Below, piece by piece: positions 1 through 6,326 of a stretch of DNA of 6,326 bases. The notes under the pieces were generated by a model. The model was not told the DNA's origin, made no database searches, and saw only the letters and a program-made list of their open reading frames with translations. Source of the stretch: Pseudomonadota bacterium (lineage in GTDB: Bacteria; Pseudomonadota; Gammaproteobacteria; Xanthomonadales; Xanthomonadaceae). The stretch is taken from positions 1 through 6,326 of the forward strand of contig JAEZCF010000116.1 in NCBI GenBank assembly GCA_023430045.1. The letters are read 5' to 3'. Within the stretch, counting starts at the first letter, position 1. Each line of letters begins with the position of its first letter. The position numbers were made by a program, and so were the translations under genes.

Positions 1-36
1 ATGCCCGGAAGGCGCGGCGCGCAACGAATGGCCATG

Positions 37-67
37 AAAAAAGGACGGAGCTGTCGCTCCGTCCTTT
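37..67 (-). terminator. Intrinsic (Rho-independent) terminator downstream of rhlE
   Basis: A perfect 12-bp stem (40-51 paired with 56-67) closes a four-base loop. Read on the minus strand, the stem is followed directly by a run of six T (bases 37-42 are all A on the plus strand, three of them overlapping the stem foot). It lies about 50 bases past the rhlE stop codon in the right orientation to end that transcript. On the plus strand there is no T tract after the stem, so it should act in one direction only. Confidence 0.88.
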
Positions 68-117
68 CGCGGTTCATCGGGCATGCCGTCGCCGGAAGGC
101 CGGGCCGGCAGTGCGGA

Positions 118-1530
<1,413 letters not shown>

Positions 1531-1589
1531 CGAGGAAAGCTCCAAAAACAGAGAACGCCTGACCGAATGGCCAAGCGGGGGGCAGATCG

Positions 1590-1602
1590 TTGAGATCGGC
1601 TG
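1590..1602 (+). repeat. 13-bp direct repeat, copy 1
   Basis: The sequence TTGAGATCGGCTG occurs here and again, exactly, at 1784-1796 in the same intergenic region. The bases flanking the two copies differ, so the identity is limited to 13 bp. This copy lies inside the predicted rhlE leader. Function unknown; a regulator binding site or chance are both possible. Confidence 0.5.
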
Positions 1603-1769
1603 ACTCGGAGCGTTCCCGTGAACCGCGCTGCGAGAATTGGGTGCAACCGGCGCCAAGCGCAGGCTGGAATGCGTGACGAACGGCGCCGGAGTGGGGGCGG
1701 GCGAGGGGTCGGGTGACCGGGCTCGCCGGCGATCCCGAAGGGAAACGGACGGCCGCTGCAGACCGGCGT

Positions 1770-1799
1770 AGTCTAACTGAAGTTTGAGATCGGCTGCAA
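1770..1799 (-). promoter_or_regulatory. Candidate sigma70 promoter for rhlE
   Basis: On the minus strand a TTGCAG -35 (1794-1799) and a TAGACT -10 (1770-1775, four of six matches to consensus) are separated by 18 bases. Transcription would start near 1763, leaving an untranslated leader of about 230 nt before the rhlE start codon. This is the best promoter-like pair on that strand in the gap, judged by eye only. Confidence 0.45.
1784..1796 (+). repeat. 13-bp direct repeat, copy 2
   Basis: Exact second copy of TTGAGATCGGCTG. It overlaps the -35 element of the candidate rhlE promoter (1794-1799), so a protein bound here could affect rhlE transcription. That link is inference. Confidence 0.5.
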
Positions 1800-1954
1800 A
1801 ATCGCCCGTTCAGGTTTGCTGGTACCTGGAATCCGAGCGCCCCCGGTCCGGTAGCGCCGATCCATGAGCGGCTGGCGGCTCGCAACGGTCGGACCCAGAA
1901 TCAGCAGATCATGCGGCCGCTCCACGCCGGCCATGGCGTTTACCGCAGCGCAGC

Positions 1955-1984
1955 TTTCAGCCGGCCTGTCCGGTTGATTACACT
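1955..1984 (+). promoter_or_regulatory. Weak candidate promoter for the fumarylacetoacetase-maiA operon
   Basis: A TACACT -10-like hexamer (1979-1984, four of six to consensus) sits 18 bases after a poor -35 (TTTCAG, 1955-1960). It would start transcription about 30 bases before the ATG at 2021. The poor -35 suggests an activator or a different true promoter. Low confidence. Confidence 0.25.
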
Positions 1985-2020
1985 TGAAACCTGTTTCCCC
2001 CTCTGTCCGGATACCCACCC

Positions 2021-3010
2021 ATGAAGCTTGGTTCATTGAAGGAAGGCGGCCGCGACGGCACGTTGATCGTGGTCTCGCGTGATCTGCGGCAGGGCGTGCG
2101 TGCCACGGGTATCGCCGCCACCCTGCAGCGTGCGCTGGAGGACTGGAGCCAGGTCGCGCCGCGCCTGAACGCACTTTATGAATCGTTGAATGGCGGCGAC
2201 GCCGACGGCGTGTTCGATATCGACCTGCAGGCGCTGGCGGCACCGCTGCCGCGAGCCTACGAGTTCGTTGATGGCAGCGCCTACCTGCCGCATGTGGAGC
2301 GTGTGCGCCGTGCCCGCGGCGCCGAAGTACCGGAAAGTTTCTACACCGATCCGCTGATGTACCAGGCCACCAGCGCCGGCTTCCACGGCCCGCGCGATGC
2401 GGTCAGGGTTGTCAGCGAGGACTATGGCATCGATTTGGAAGCCGAGCTGGTGGTCATCACCGACGACGTGCCGATGGCGGTCACCGCCGGACAGGCCGCC
2501 GAGCACATCCAGCTGGTGGGCCTGGTCAACGATGTGTCGCTGCGCAACCTGATCCCCGGCGAACTGGCCAAGGGCTTCGGCTTCCTGCAGTCCAAGCCGC
2601 GTTCGGCGCTGTCGCCGGTGTTCGTCACGCCGGATGAACTGGGCGGGGCGTGGAAGGACAGCAAGGTGCACCTGCCGCTGCTGACCCACATCAACGGAGC
2701 GTGGTTCGGTGCCCCCGAAGCGGGCGTGGACATGCAGTTCAACTTCGCGCAGCTGGTGGCGCACGCGGCGAAGACTCGTCCGCTCGGTGCTGGCGCGATC
2801 GTCGGCTCGGGCACCATTGCCAACCAGGACACCAGCAAGGGCGCGTCGTGCTTCGCCGAACAGCGCACCGTGGAGACGCTGCGCGATGGCAAGCCGAGCA
2901 CGCCGTTCCTGTCATTCGGCGACGTGGTGCGGATCGAGATGCTGGATGCCGAAGGCAACAGTATTTTCGGCGCGATCGAACAACGCATCGAGCAGGCAAC
3001 GCAGCCATGA
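2021..3010 (+). CDS. fahA: Fumarylacetoacetate hydrolase family protein (probable fumarylacetoacetase)
   Basis: Predicted to cleave fumarylacetoacetate to fumarate and acetoacetate, the last step of tyrosine/homogentisate breakdown, in the cytoplasm with a divalent metal. The 329-residue protein is the short bacterial form (animal enzymes have about 420). Metal-ligand candidates by comparison with FAH are Asp110 (in YTDPLMYQ), Glu140 and Glu142 (in DLEAEL) and Asp171 (in LVNDVS). His122 (SAGFHGP), Lys192 (FLQSKP) and Glu280 (ASCFAEQR) match the positions of active-site residues. The start at 2021 gives the expected opening MKLGSLKEGGRDG; the Shine-Dalgarno is weak (CGGA, about nine bases upstream). 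The next gene starts inside its stop codon and encodes the preceding pathway step, which favours true fumarylacetoacetase over other FAH-fold enzymes such as acylpyruvases. Confidence 0.9.
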   Translation: MKLGSLKEGGRDGTLIVVSRDLRQGVRATGIAATLQRALEDWSQVAPRLNALYESLNGGDADGVFDIDLQALAAPLPRAYEFVDGSAYLPHVERVRRARGAEVPESFYTDPLMYQATSAGFHGPRDAVRVVSEDYGIDLEAELVVITDDVPMAVTAGQAAEHIQLVGLVNDVSLRNLIPGELAKGFGFLQSKPRSALSPVFVTPDELGGAWKDSKVHLPLLTHINGAWFGAPEAGVDMQFNFAQLVAHAAKTRPLGAGAIVGSGTIANQDTSKGASCFAEQRTVETLRDGKPSTPFLSFGDVVRIEMLDAEGNSIFGAIEQRIEQATQP

Positions 3011-3687
3011 GCGGCGGGGCGGAGGCTGGCGCGGCAGGTGGCATCGTGCTGCATACCTACTGGCGTTCCAGCGCCGCCTACCGCGTACGTATCGGCCTGA
3101 ACCTGAAAGGCCTGCCGTGGCAGGCCCACCCCGTGCACCTGGTGCGTGACGGGGGTGAACAACATGCCGATGCCTATCGTTCGCTAAATCCACAGCAGCT
3201 GGTGCCTACCCTGGTGCACGATGGGCAGGTGCTGACGCAGTCACTGGCGATCCTGGAATACCTGGACGAAGCGTTTCCGTCGCTGCCGTTGCTGCCCGCC
3301 GATGTCCATGGCCGGGCACGCGTGCGCGCACTGGCACAGCTGGTGGCCTGTGACATCCACCCGATCAACAACCTGCGGGTGATGCACTACCTGGAGCGCG
3401 ACCTGCAGGTGGCCGCCGATGCGCGTACGCGGTGGACGCTGCACTGGATGGCCGAAGGATTCGCGGCGATGGAATCGATGCTGTCCGGCAGCGCGGACGC
3501 GGGCCGGTTCTGCCACGGCGACGCGCCCGGCGTGGCCGATGCCTGCCTGGTGCCGCAGCTGTACAACGCTCATCGTTTCGGCCTGGACCTGGAACCGTAT
3601 CCGACGCTGCGCCGCATCGAGGACGCCTGCCTGGCGCTGCCGGCCTTCGACGCGGCGCGCCCCGAGAACCAGCCGGACGCGGCTTGA
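3007..3687 (+). CDS. maiA: Maleylacetoacetate isomerase (zeta-class glutathione transferase)
   Basis: Predicted to isomerise 4-maleylacetoacetate to 4-fumarylacetoacetate using glutathione, feeding the enzyme encoded just upstream. The 226 residues form a GST fold: a thioredoxin-like N-domain with the zeta signature WRSSAAYRVR (19-28; Ser21/Ser22 at the glutathione site), NPQQLVPTL (61-69) and QSLAILEYLDE (78-88), then a helical C-domain with GVADACLVPQLYNAHRF (175-191) and the family ending LPAFDAARPENQPDA. The Cys of the animal SSC motif is Ala here, as is common in bacterial members. ATG at 3007 overlaps the upstream stop as ATGA, implying translational coupling. An alternative GTG start at 3046, preceded by AGGTGG, would remove 13 residues and give the length more usual for the family; the true start is undecided. 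Confidence 0.92.
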   Translation: MSGGAEAGAAGGIVLHTYWRSSAAYRVRIGLNLKGLPWQAHPVHLVRDGGEQHADAYRSLNPQQLVPTLVHDGQVLTQSLAILEYLDEAFPSLPLLPADVHGRARVRALAQLVACDIHPINNLRVMHYLERDLQVAADARTRWTLHWMAEGFAAMESMLSGSADAGRFCHGDAPGVADACLVPQLYNAHRFGLDLEPYPTLRRIEDACLALPAFDAARPENQPDAA

Positions 3688-3695
3688 CCCGCACC

Positions 3696-3727
3696 CTGTG
3701 GAGCCGACCCATGGTCGGCTTTCACAG
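3696..3727 (+). repeat. REP-like palindromic unit, first of an inverted pair
   Basis: A hairpin with an 8-bp stem AGCCGACC/GGTCGGCT around a CAT loop (3702-3720), extended by an outer CTGTG/CACAG pairing (3696-3700 with 3723-3727). It begins GTGGAGCC, resembling the short intergenic palindromes abundant in Stenotrophomonas. It starts eight bases past the maiA stop and may protect or end the converging transcripts. There is no T run, so it is not a standard intrinsic terminator. Confidence 0.8.
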
Positions 3728-3731
3728 CCAC

Positions 3732-3754
3732 AGCCGATCATGGATCGGCTCCAC
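3732..3754 (-). repeat. REP-like palindromic unit, second of an inverted pair
   Basis: Hairpin AGCCGATC/GATCGGCT around a three-base loop (3732-3750). Read on the minus strand it begins GTGGAGCC and matches 21 of 23 bases of the unit at 3698-3720. The two differences form one compensated base pair (C-G against T-A). It ends six bases before the pilU stop codon, so the two units fill almost the whole 73-bp gap between convergent genes. Confidence 0.8.
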
Positions 3755-3760
3755 CCGCTG

Positions 3761-4888
3761 TCAGAACCCGTGGGTGATGCTCGTCTGGTCGCCGGAGAAA
3801 TCAGCGTAGGGATCGTGCTCGCCACTGCTGCCTTCGGACAGGCGGAATTTCAGGGCCAGCCCATCGCGTGAATCGGCTGCGCGCAGCGCTTCCTCGACGT
3901 CGATGGTGCCGTCCTTGGCCATCCGGAACAGGCACTGGTCGAAGCTTTCCATGCCTTCCTCCAGGGACGCCTCCATGGCCGCCTTGATCTCGTGCACCTG
4001 GCCGCGACGGAGCAGGTCGCGGATCATTGGTGTGTTGATCAGCACCTCCGTGGCCGGCAGGCGGCGCCCGTCCATGCCCTTAACCAGCCGCTGGCTGACC
4101 ACCGCACGCAGGTTGAGTGACAGGTTCATCAGTACGTTGCGGTGGGCGCTTTCGGGGAAGAAGTTCAGGATGCGCTCGATGGTCTGGTCAGCGTTGTTCG
4201 AATGCAGCGTCGCCAGGCACAGGTGGCCGGTTTCGGCGAAGGCGATCGCCGCCTCCATTGTTTCCGCATCCAGGATCTCACCAATCAGGATCACGTCCGG
4301 CGCTTCACGCATCGCATTCTTCAGCGCGTTGTGGAAAGCATGGGTGTCGAGCCCGACCTCGCGCTGGTTGACGATCGACATCTTGTGCTTGTGCAGGTAT
4401 TCGATCGGATCCTCGATGGTGAGGATGTGCCCGGTCGTGGTGCTGTTGCGGTGGTCGATCATCGAGGCCAGCGAGGTCGACTTGCCCGAGCCGGTCGAGC
4501 CGACCACCAGCACCAGCCCGCGCGGGGTCATGATGACGTCCTTCAGGACCTGGGGCAGGTTGAGTTCTTCGATGCTGGGGATCTTGCTGCGGATCGCGCG
4601 GATCACCATGCCGACCTCGCCGCGCTGCTTGAACACGTTGACGCGGAAGCGCCCGGCGTCGGGCAGGGCAATGGCCATGTTGAGCTCGAGCTCGCGCTCG
4701 AACTGCGGGGCCTGGCCCTCATCCATCAGCGAGTAGGCGATCTTCTTGACCATCCCGGGCGGCAACCCGGTATTGCCCAGCGGATAGAGTTTCCCCTCGA
4801 TCTTGATGTATACCGGTGCTCCGGTCGTCAAGAACATGTCCGACGCGTTCTTTTCGGTCATCAGCTTCAGGAAATAGCCGATATCCAT
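3761..4888 (-). CDS. pilU: Type IV pilus retraction-associated ATPase PilU (PilT paralogue)
   Basis: Cytoplasmic hexameric ATPase of the PilT/GspE superfamily that assists PilT in pilus retraction and twitching motility at the inner-membrane base of the pilus. The 375 residues include an N-terminal PAS-like region (1 to about 100), Walker A GSTGSGKST (130-138, Lys136), an Asp box HILTIEDPIEYLH (154-166), Walker B DVILIGEILD (198-207, Glu204) and a His box AETGHLCLATLHS (218-230, His222 and His229). The AIAFAETGHLCLATLH stretch and the C-terminal tail past residue 340 fit PilU better than PilT. The start at 4888 gives MDIGYFLKLMTEKNASDMF, the family N-terminus, with GGGGAA about nine bases upstream. 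The frame stays open to 5353, but that extension is antisense to the next gene. No pilT lies next to it upstream within the window; the neighbour there is divergent. Confidence 0.93.
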   Translation of the reverse strand: MDIGYFLKLMTEKNASDMFLTTGAPVYIKIEGKLYPLGNTGLPPGMVKKIAYSLMDEGQAPQFERELELNMAIALPDAGRFRVNVFKQRGEVGMVIRAIRSKIPSIEELNLPQVLKDVIMTPRGLVLVVGSTGSGKSTSLASMIDHRNSTTTGHILTIEDPIEYLHKHKMSIVNQREVGLDTHAFHNALKNAMREAPDVILIGEILDAETMEAAIAFAETGHLCLATLHSNNADQTIERILNFFPESAHRNVLMNLSLNLRAVVSQRLVKGMDGRRLPATEVLINTPMIRDLLRRGQVHEIKAAMEASLEEGMESFDQCLFRMAKDGTIDVEEALRAADSRDGLALKFRLSEGSSGEHDPYADFSGDQTSITHGF

Positions 4889-4914
4889 GCGAAATGTTTC
4901 CCCAACAATCAGCG

Positions 4915-4930
4915 GCTTGCCATTGCAAGC
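4915..4930. repeat. 6-bp inverted repeat in the pilU/DUF4398 gap
   Basis: GCTTGC and GCAAGC flank a CATT spacer. The right half overlaps the TTGCAA hexamer proposed as the plus-strand -35 and the minus-strand -10. It could be an operator for a dimeric regulator or a small hairpin in a transcript. The function is not known. Confidence 0.45.
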
Positions 4931-4950
4931 GCACCGCAGGCTTCCGACAA
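4922..4950 (-). promoter_or_regulatory. Candidate sigma70 promoter for pilU
   Basis: On the minus strand TTGTCG (4945-4950, four of six matches) and TGCAAT (4922-4927, four of six) are 17 bases apart, placing a transcription start near 4915, about 27 bases before the pilU ATG. Judged by eye. It overlaps the opposing candidate promoter almost completely. Confidence 0.4.
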
Positions 4951-4951
4951 T
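4923..4951 (+). promoter_or_regulatory. Candidate sigma70 promoter for the DUF4398/OmpA-like operon
   Basis: TTGCAA (4923-4928, four of six matches) and GACAAT (4946-4951, four of six) are 17 bases apart, giving a start near 4958 and a leader of about 28 bases before the ATG at 4986. Judged by eye. Confidence 0.4.
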
Positions 4952-4985
4952 GGCCGCGCACACAACTCTGGCGACGGCACCCCCA

Positions 4986-5369
4986 ATGAAACCTAGCTTC
5001 GCACAAATACGACGGGCCCTGTATGTGACGGTGTGCGCATTCGCGCTCTCTGGTGCCGCACAGGCGCAGGATGGCGCGCTGGAACTGATGCAGGCCCGGC
5101 AGGCGGTCGACAAGGCCACCCAGGCCGATGCCGACCAGTACGCCCCGGACCTGATCGCCGTGGCCCGGCAGGGCCTGGAGCAGGCCCAGCGCGCCGCCGG
5201 TGACCGCCGCGAGCGCAAGAACGCGCCGATGCTGGCCGTTCGCGCCACGGTCGACGCCGACCTGGCCCGCGCCCGCAGCGAGGAAGCCACCGCCACGGCC
5301 CAGCTGCAGCTGCGCCGCAATGAAGTCACCCAGCTGCAGCGCCAGCTCGCCACCGGGGAAGACCGCTGA
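4986..5369 (+). CDS. Exported DUF4398 domain-containing protein, function unknown
   Basis: A 127-residue protein. Residues 1-27 form a signal peptide: basic start (KPSFAQIRR), hydrophobic core ALYVTVCAFAL and an AQA cleavage site before Gln28. Cys17 lies inside the core without a lipobox, so a soluble periplasmic product is more likely than a lipoprotein. The mature part is helical and rich in Ala, Gln and Arg, with the spaced pattern of DUF4398 (ALELMQARQAVDKA, YAPDLIAVARQGLEQAQ, then repeated LARARSEEA-type heptads). The start at 4986 was chosen because the signal peptide begins there; in-frame ATGs at 4887 and 4950 would bury it. The ribosome binding site is poor. It is translationally linked to the next gene, and a shared envelope role is inferred from that pairing. 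No function is known for this domain. Confidence 0.8.
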   Translation: MKPSFAQIRRALYVTVCAFALSGAAQAQDGALELMQARQAVDKATQADADQYAPDLIAVARQGLEQAQRAAGDRRERKNAPMLAVRATVDADLARARSEEATATAQLQLRRNEVTQLQRQLATGEDR

Positions 5370-6265
5370 TGATCTCCACCAAGATGCGCATGCCCTGCCT
5401 GCTGCTGGCCGCCAGCCTCAGCCTGCCGCTGATGGCCCAGGCCGCCGATGACCCGGCGGTGGCCCAGCTCACCCAGCGCCTGATGGCGATCCAGGCCAAC
5501 CCGGATGCCGCCCAGCTGGCCGCCTTCGAGCGCCTGCAGGCCCAGCAGGCCGTGGCCGACCTGGCCAAGGCCAAGCGCCGCGATCTGGACCAGGCCCGTT
5601 ACCTGGCCGAGCGCCGGGTCGAGATCGCCGAGACCAGCGTCCGTGCCGCGTTGGCCCAGCGTGAGGTCGACCAGCTCGAGCGCACCCGCAGCGAGCTGTT
5701 GATCGAAGCCAGCCGCCGCGATGCCCAGCGGGCGCGCCAGGAAGCCGAGCGCCTGCGCGTCCAGGCCCAGATCCAGGCCGAGGAAAGCGAGCGCCTGCGC
5801 CAGGCGGCCGAGCAGGAAGCGTTGGCCCGCCAGGACGCCGAAACCGCGCTGACCAGCGTGGCCGGCAAGCAGACCGCGCGCCTGAGTGCGGCCCAGCAGA
5901 ATGCCGCCAAGCTGGCCCGTGAAGAAGCCGAGCTGGTGTCGGGCAGCAAGCTGCCGGGCTCGAAGTTCGAGTCCCGCGGGGAAGTGTTCACCTTCAGCGG
6001 CGACGCCTTTGCCGCCGGCAAGGGCAGCCTGTCAGGCGGGGCCAAGGGCCAGGCCAAGGCGCTGGCCGAGTACCTGAACATCGGCAAGAAGGGCCGGGTC
6101 CGGATCGAAGCCTATGACGCGGCCGCCGGCGTCGGCCAGCAGCGTGCCGAGGCGCTGCGCGATGCACTCGTGGCCGCCGGTGTCAGTGCCAGCCGGCTGC
6201 AGGTCAGCGGCAAGAAGGCCGCGGCGACCAAGGCCCGTTCGGCGGAAGTCATCATCGCGCCCTGA
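5369..6265 (+). CDS. Exported coiled-coil protein with DUF4398-like region and degenerate OmpA-like C-terminal domain
   Basis: A 298-residue protein with a signal peptide (residues 1-25, ending MAQA before ADDP; Cys10 is not in a lipobox). Residues about 28-115 resemble the DUF4398 region of the upstream product. A long Ala/Gln/Glu/Arg coiled coil runs to about 190, followed by an OmpA-like domain (about 197-298). In the latter, FTFSGDAFAAGKGSLS matches the usual start, RIEAYD (Asp250) and QQRAEAL (Arg259) align with the Asp and Arg that hold peptidoglycan in OmpA/Pal, and LVAAGVSASRLQVSGK matches the end. The loop between Asp and Arg is shorter than normal. The ATG overlaps the upstream TGA by one base (TGATG), with GGGGA about nine bases upstream, indicating coupled translation. 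It probably tethers something to the cell wall; the partner is unknown. Confidence 0.8.
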   Translation: MISTKMRMPCLLLAASLSLPLMAQAADDPAVAQLTQRLMAIQANPDAAQLAAFERLQAQQAVADLAKAKRRDLDQARYLAERRVEIAETSVRAALAQREVDQLERTRSELLIEASRRDAQRARQEAERLRVQAQIQAEESERLRQAAEQEALARQDAETALTSVAGKQTARLSAAQQNAAKLAREEAELVSGSKLPGSKFESRGEVFTFSGDAFAAGKGSLSGGAKGQAKALAEYLNIGKKGRVRIEAYDAAAGVGQQRAEALRDALVAAGVSASRLQVSGKKAAATKARSAEVIIAP

Positions 6266-6281
6266 TGCCGGGCCGGGTGGT

Positions 6282-6317
<36 letters not shown>

Positions 6318-6326
6318 GGTGGTTTT

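Larger units (their letters stand above)
1531..2020. other. Divergent intergenic region between rhlE and the fumarylacetoacetase gene
   Basis: A 490-bp gap with no convincing gene. It holds the probable rhlE promoter near 1770-1799 and so a long rhlE leader (1531 to about 1763), a 13-bp direct repeat (1590-1602 and 1784-1796), and a weak promoter-like pair before the plus-strand operon. A 53-codon minus-strand frame (1773-1934) exists but has no visible ribosome binding site, so it was not called. It could be a decayed remnant. The rest shows no clear structure. Confidence 0.6.

Noticed and set aside
1531..1656. In-frame 42-residue N-terminal extension of the helicase to an ATG at 1656
   Set aside because: The extension has no family resemblance, while the ATG at 1530 has a GGAG site at good spacing and gives the standard N-terminus.
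1773..1934. A 53-codon minus-strand frame in the intergenic gap (MAGVERPHDLLILGP...)
   Set aside because: No Shine-Dalgarno, no family I can name with confidence, and it overlaps the candidate rhlE promoter. It may be a remnant but cannot be supported as a gene.
3696..3754. REP pair read as a bidirectional intrinsic terminator
   Set aside because: The hairpins are strong, but neither is followed by a T run on either strand, so a standard Rho-independent terminator cannot be claimed.
3903..4996. Plus-strand open frames of 277 and 284 codons antisense to pilU
   Set aside because: Shadows of a clear pilU reading frame with intact Walker motifs; no ribosome binding sites or domains.
4889..5353. 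Extension of the pilU frame by 155 codons to an ATG at 5353
   Set aside because: It runs antisense through the DUF4398 gene, reads as Arg/Ser/Ala-rich shadow sequence, and the start at 4888 gives the exact PilU N-terminus.

Overview
The window is GC-rich (coding parts heavily biased to G/C at third positions) and reads as a chromosomal fragment from a gamma-proteobacterium of the Xanthomonadaceae, most likely Stenotrophomonas. Reasons: an inverted pair of GTGGAGCC-type palindromic REP units of the kind scattered through Stenotrophomonas genomes, the PilU and DUF4398/OmpA-like protein types, and the codon bias. The genus is an inference from pattern memory; no database search was possible. The window ends in a 35-base G run that looks like a sequencing or assembly artefact at a contig end.

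Layout from left to right. A strong intrinsic terminator (37-67, minus strand) closes an rhlE-like DEAD-box RNA helicase gene (118-1530, minus). A 490-bp divergent intergenic region (1531-2020) holds a plausible sigma70 promoter for the helicase, which would give it a leader of about 230 nt, a 13-bp direct repeat, and a weak candidate promoter for the genes to the right. Next comes a two-gene, translationally coupled operon on the plus strand: a fumarylacetoacetase-family gene (2021-3010) and a maleylacetoacetate isomerase gene (3007-3687). These are the last two steps of tyrosine/homogentisate breakdown, yielding fumarate and acetoacetate. A 73-bp convergent gap filled by two inverted REP hairpins separates them from pilU (3761-4888, minus), a type IV pilus retraction-associated ATPase.

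pilU is divergent from a second plus-strand operon: a small exported DUF4398-type protein (4986-5369) and an exported coiled-coil protein with a degenerate OmpA-like C-terminus (5369-6265), overlapping by one base. The 97-bp pilU/DUF4398 gap contains back-to-back promoter-like elements occupying the same bases, plus a 6-bp inverted repeat.

Four of the six genes have well-understood families. The least understood part is the DUF4398/OmpA-like envelope pair, whose function is unknown. It is the best candidate here for something undescribed, though such pairs may be ordinary in this family. No mobile element, tRNA, rRNA or CRISPR array was seen.
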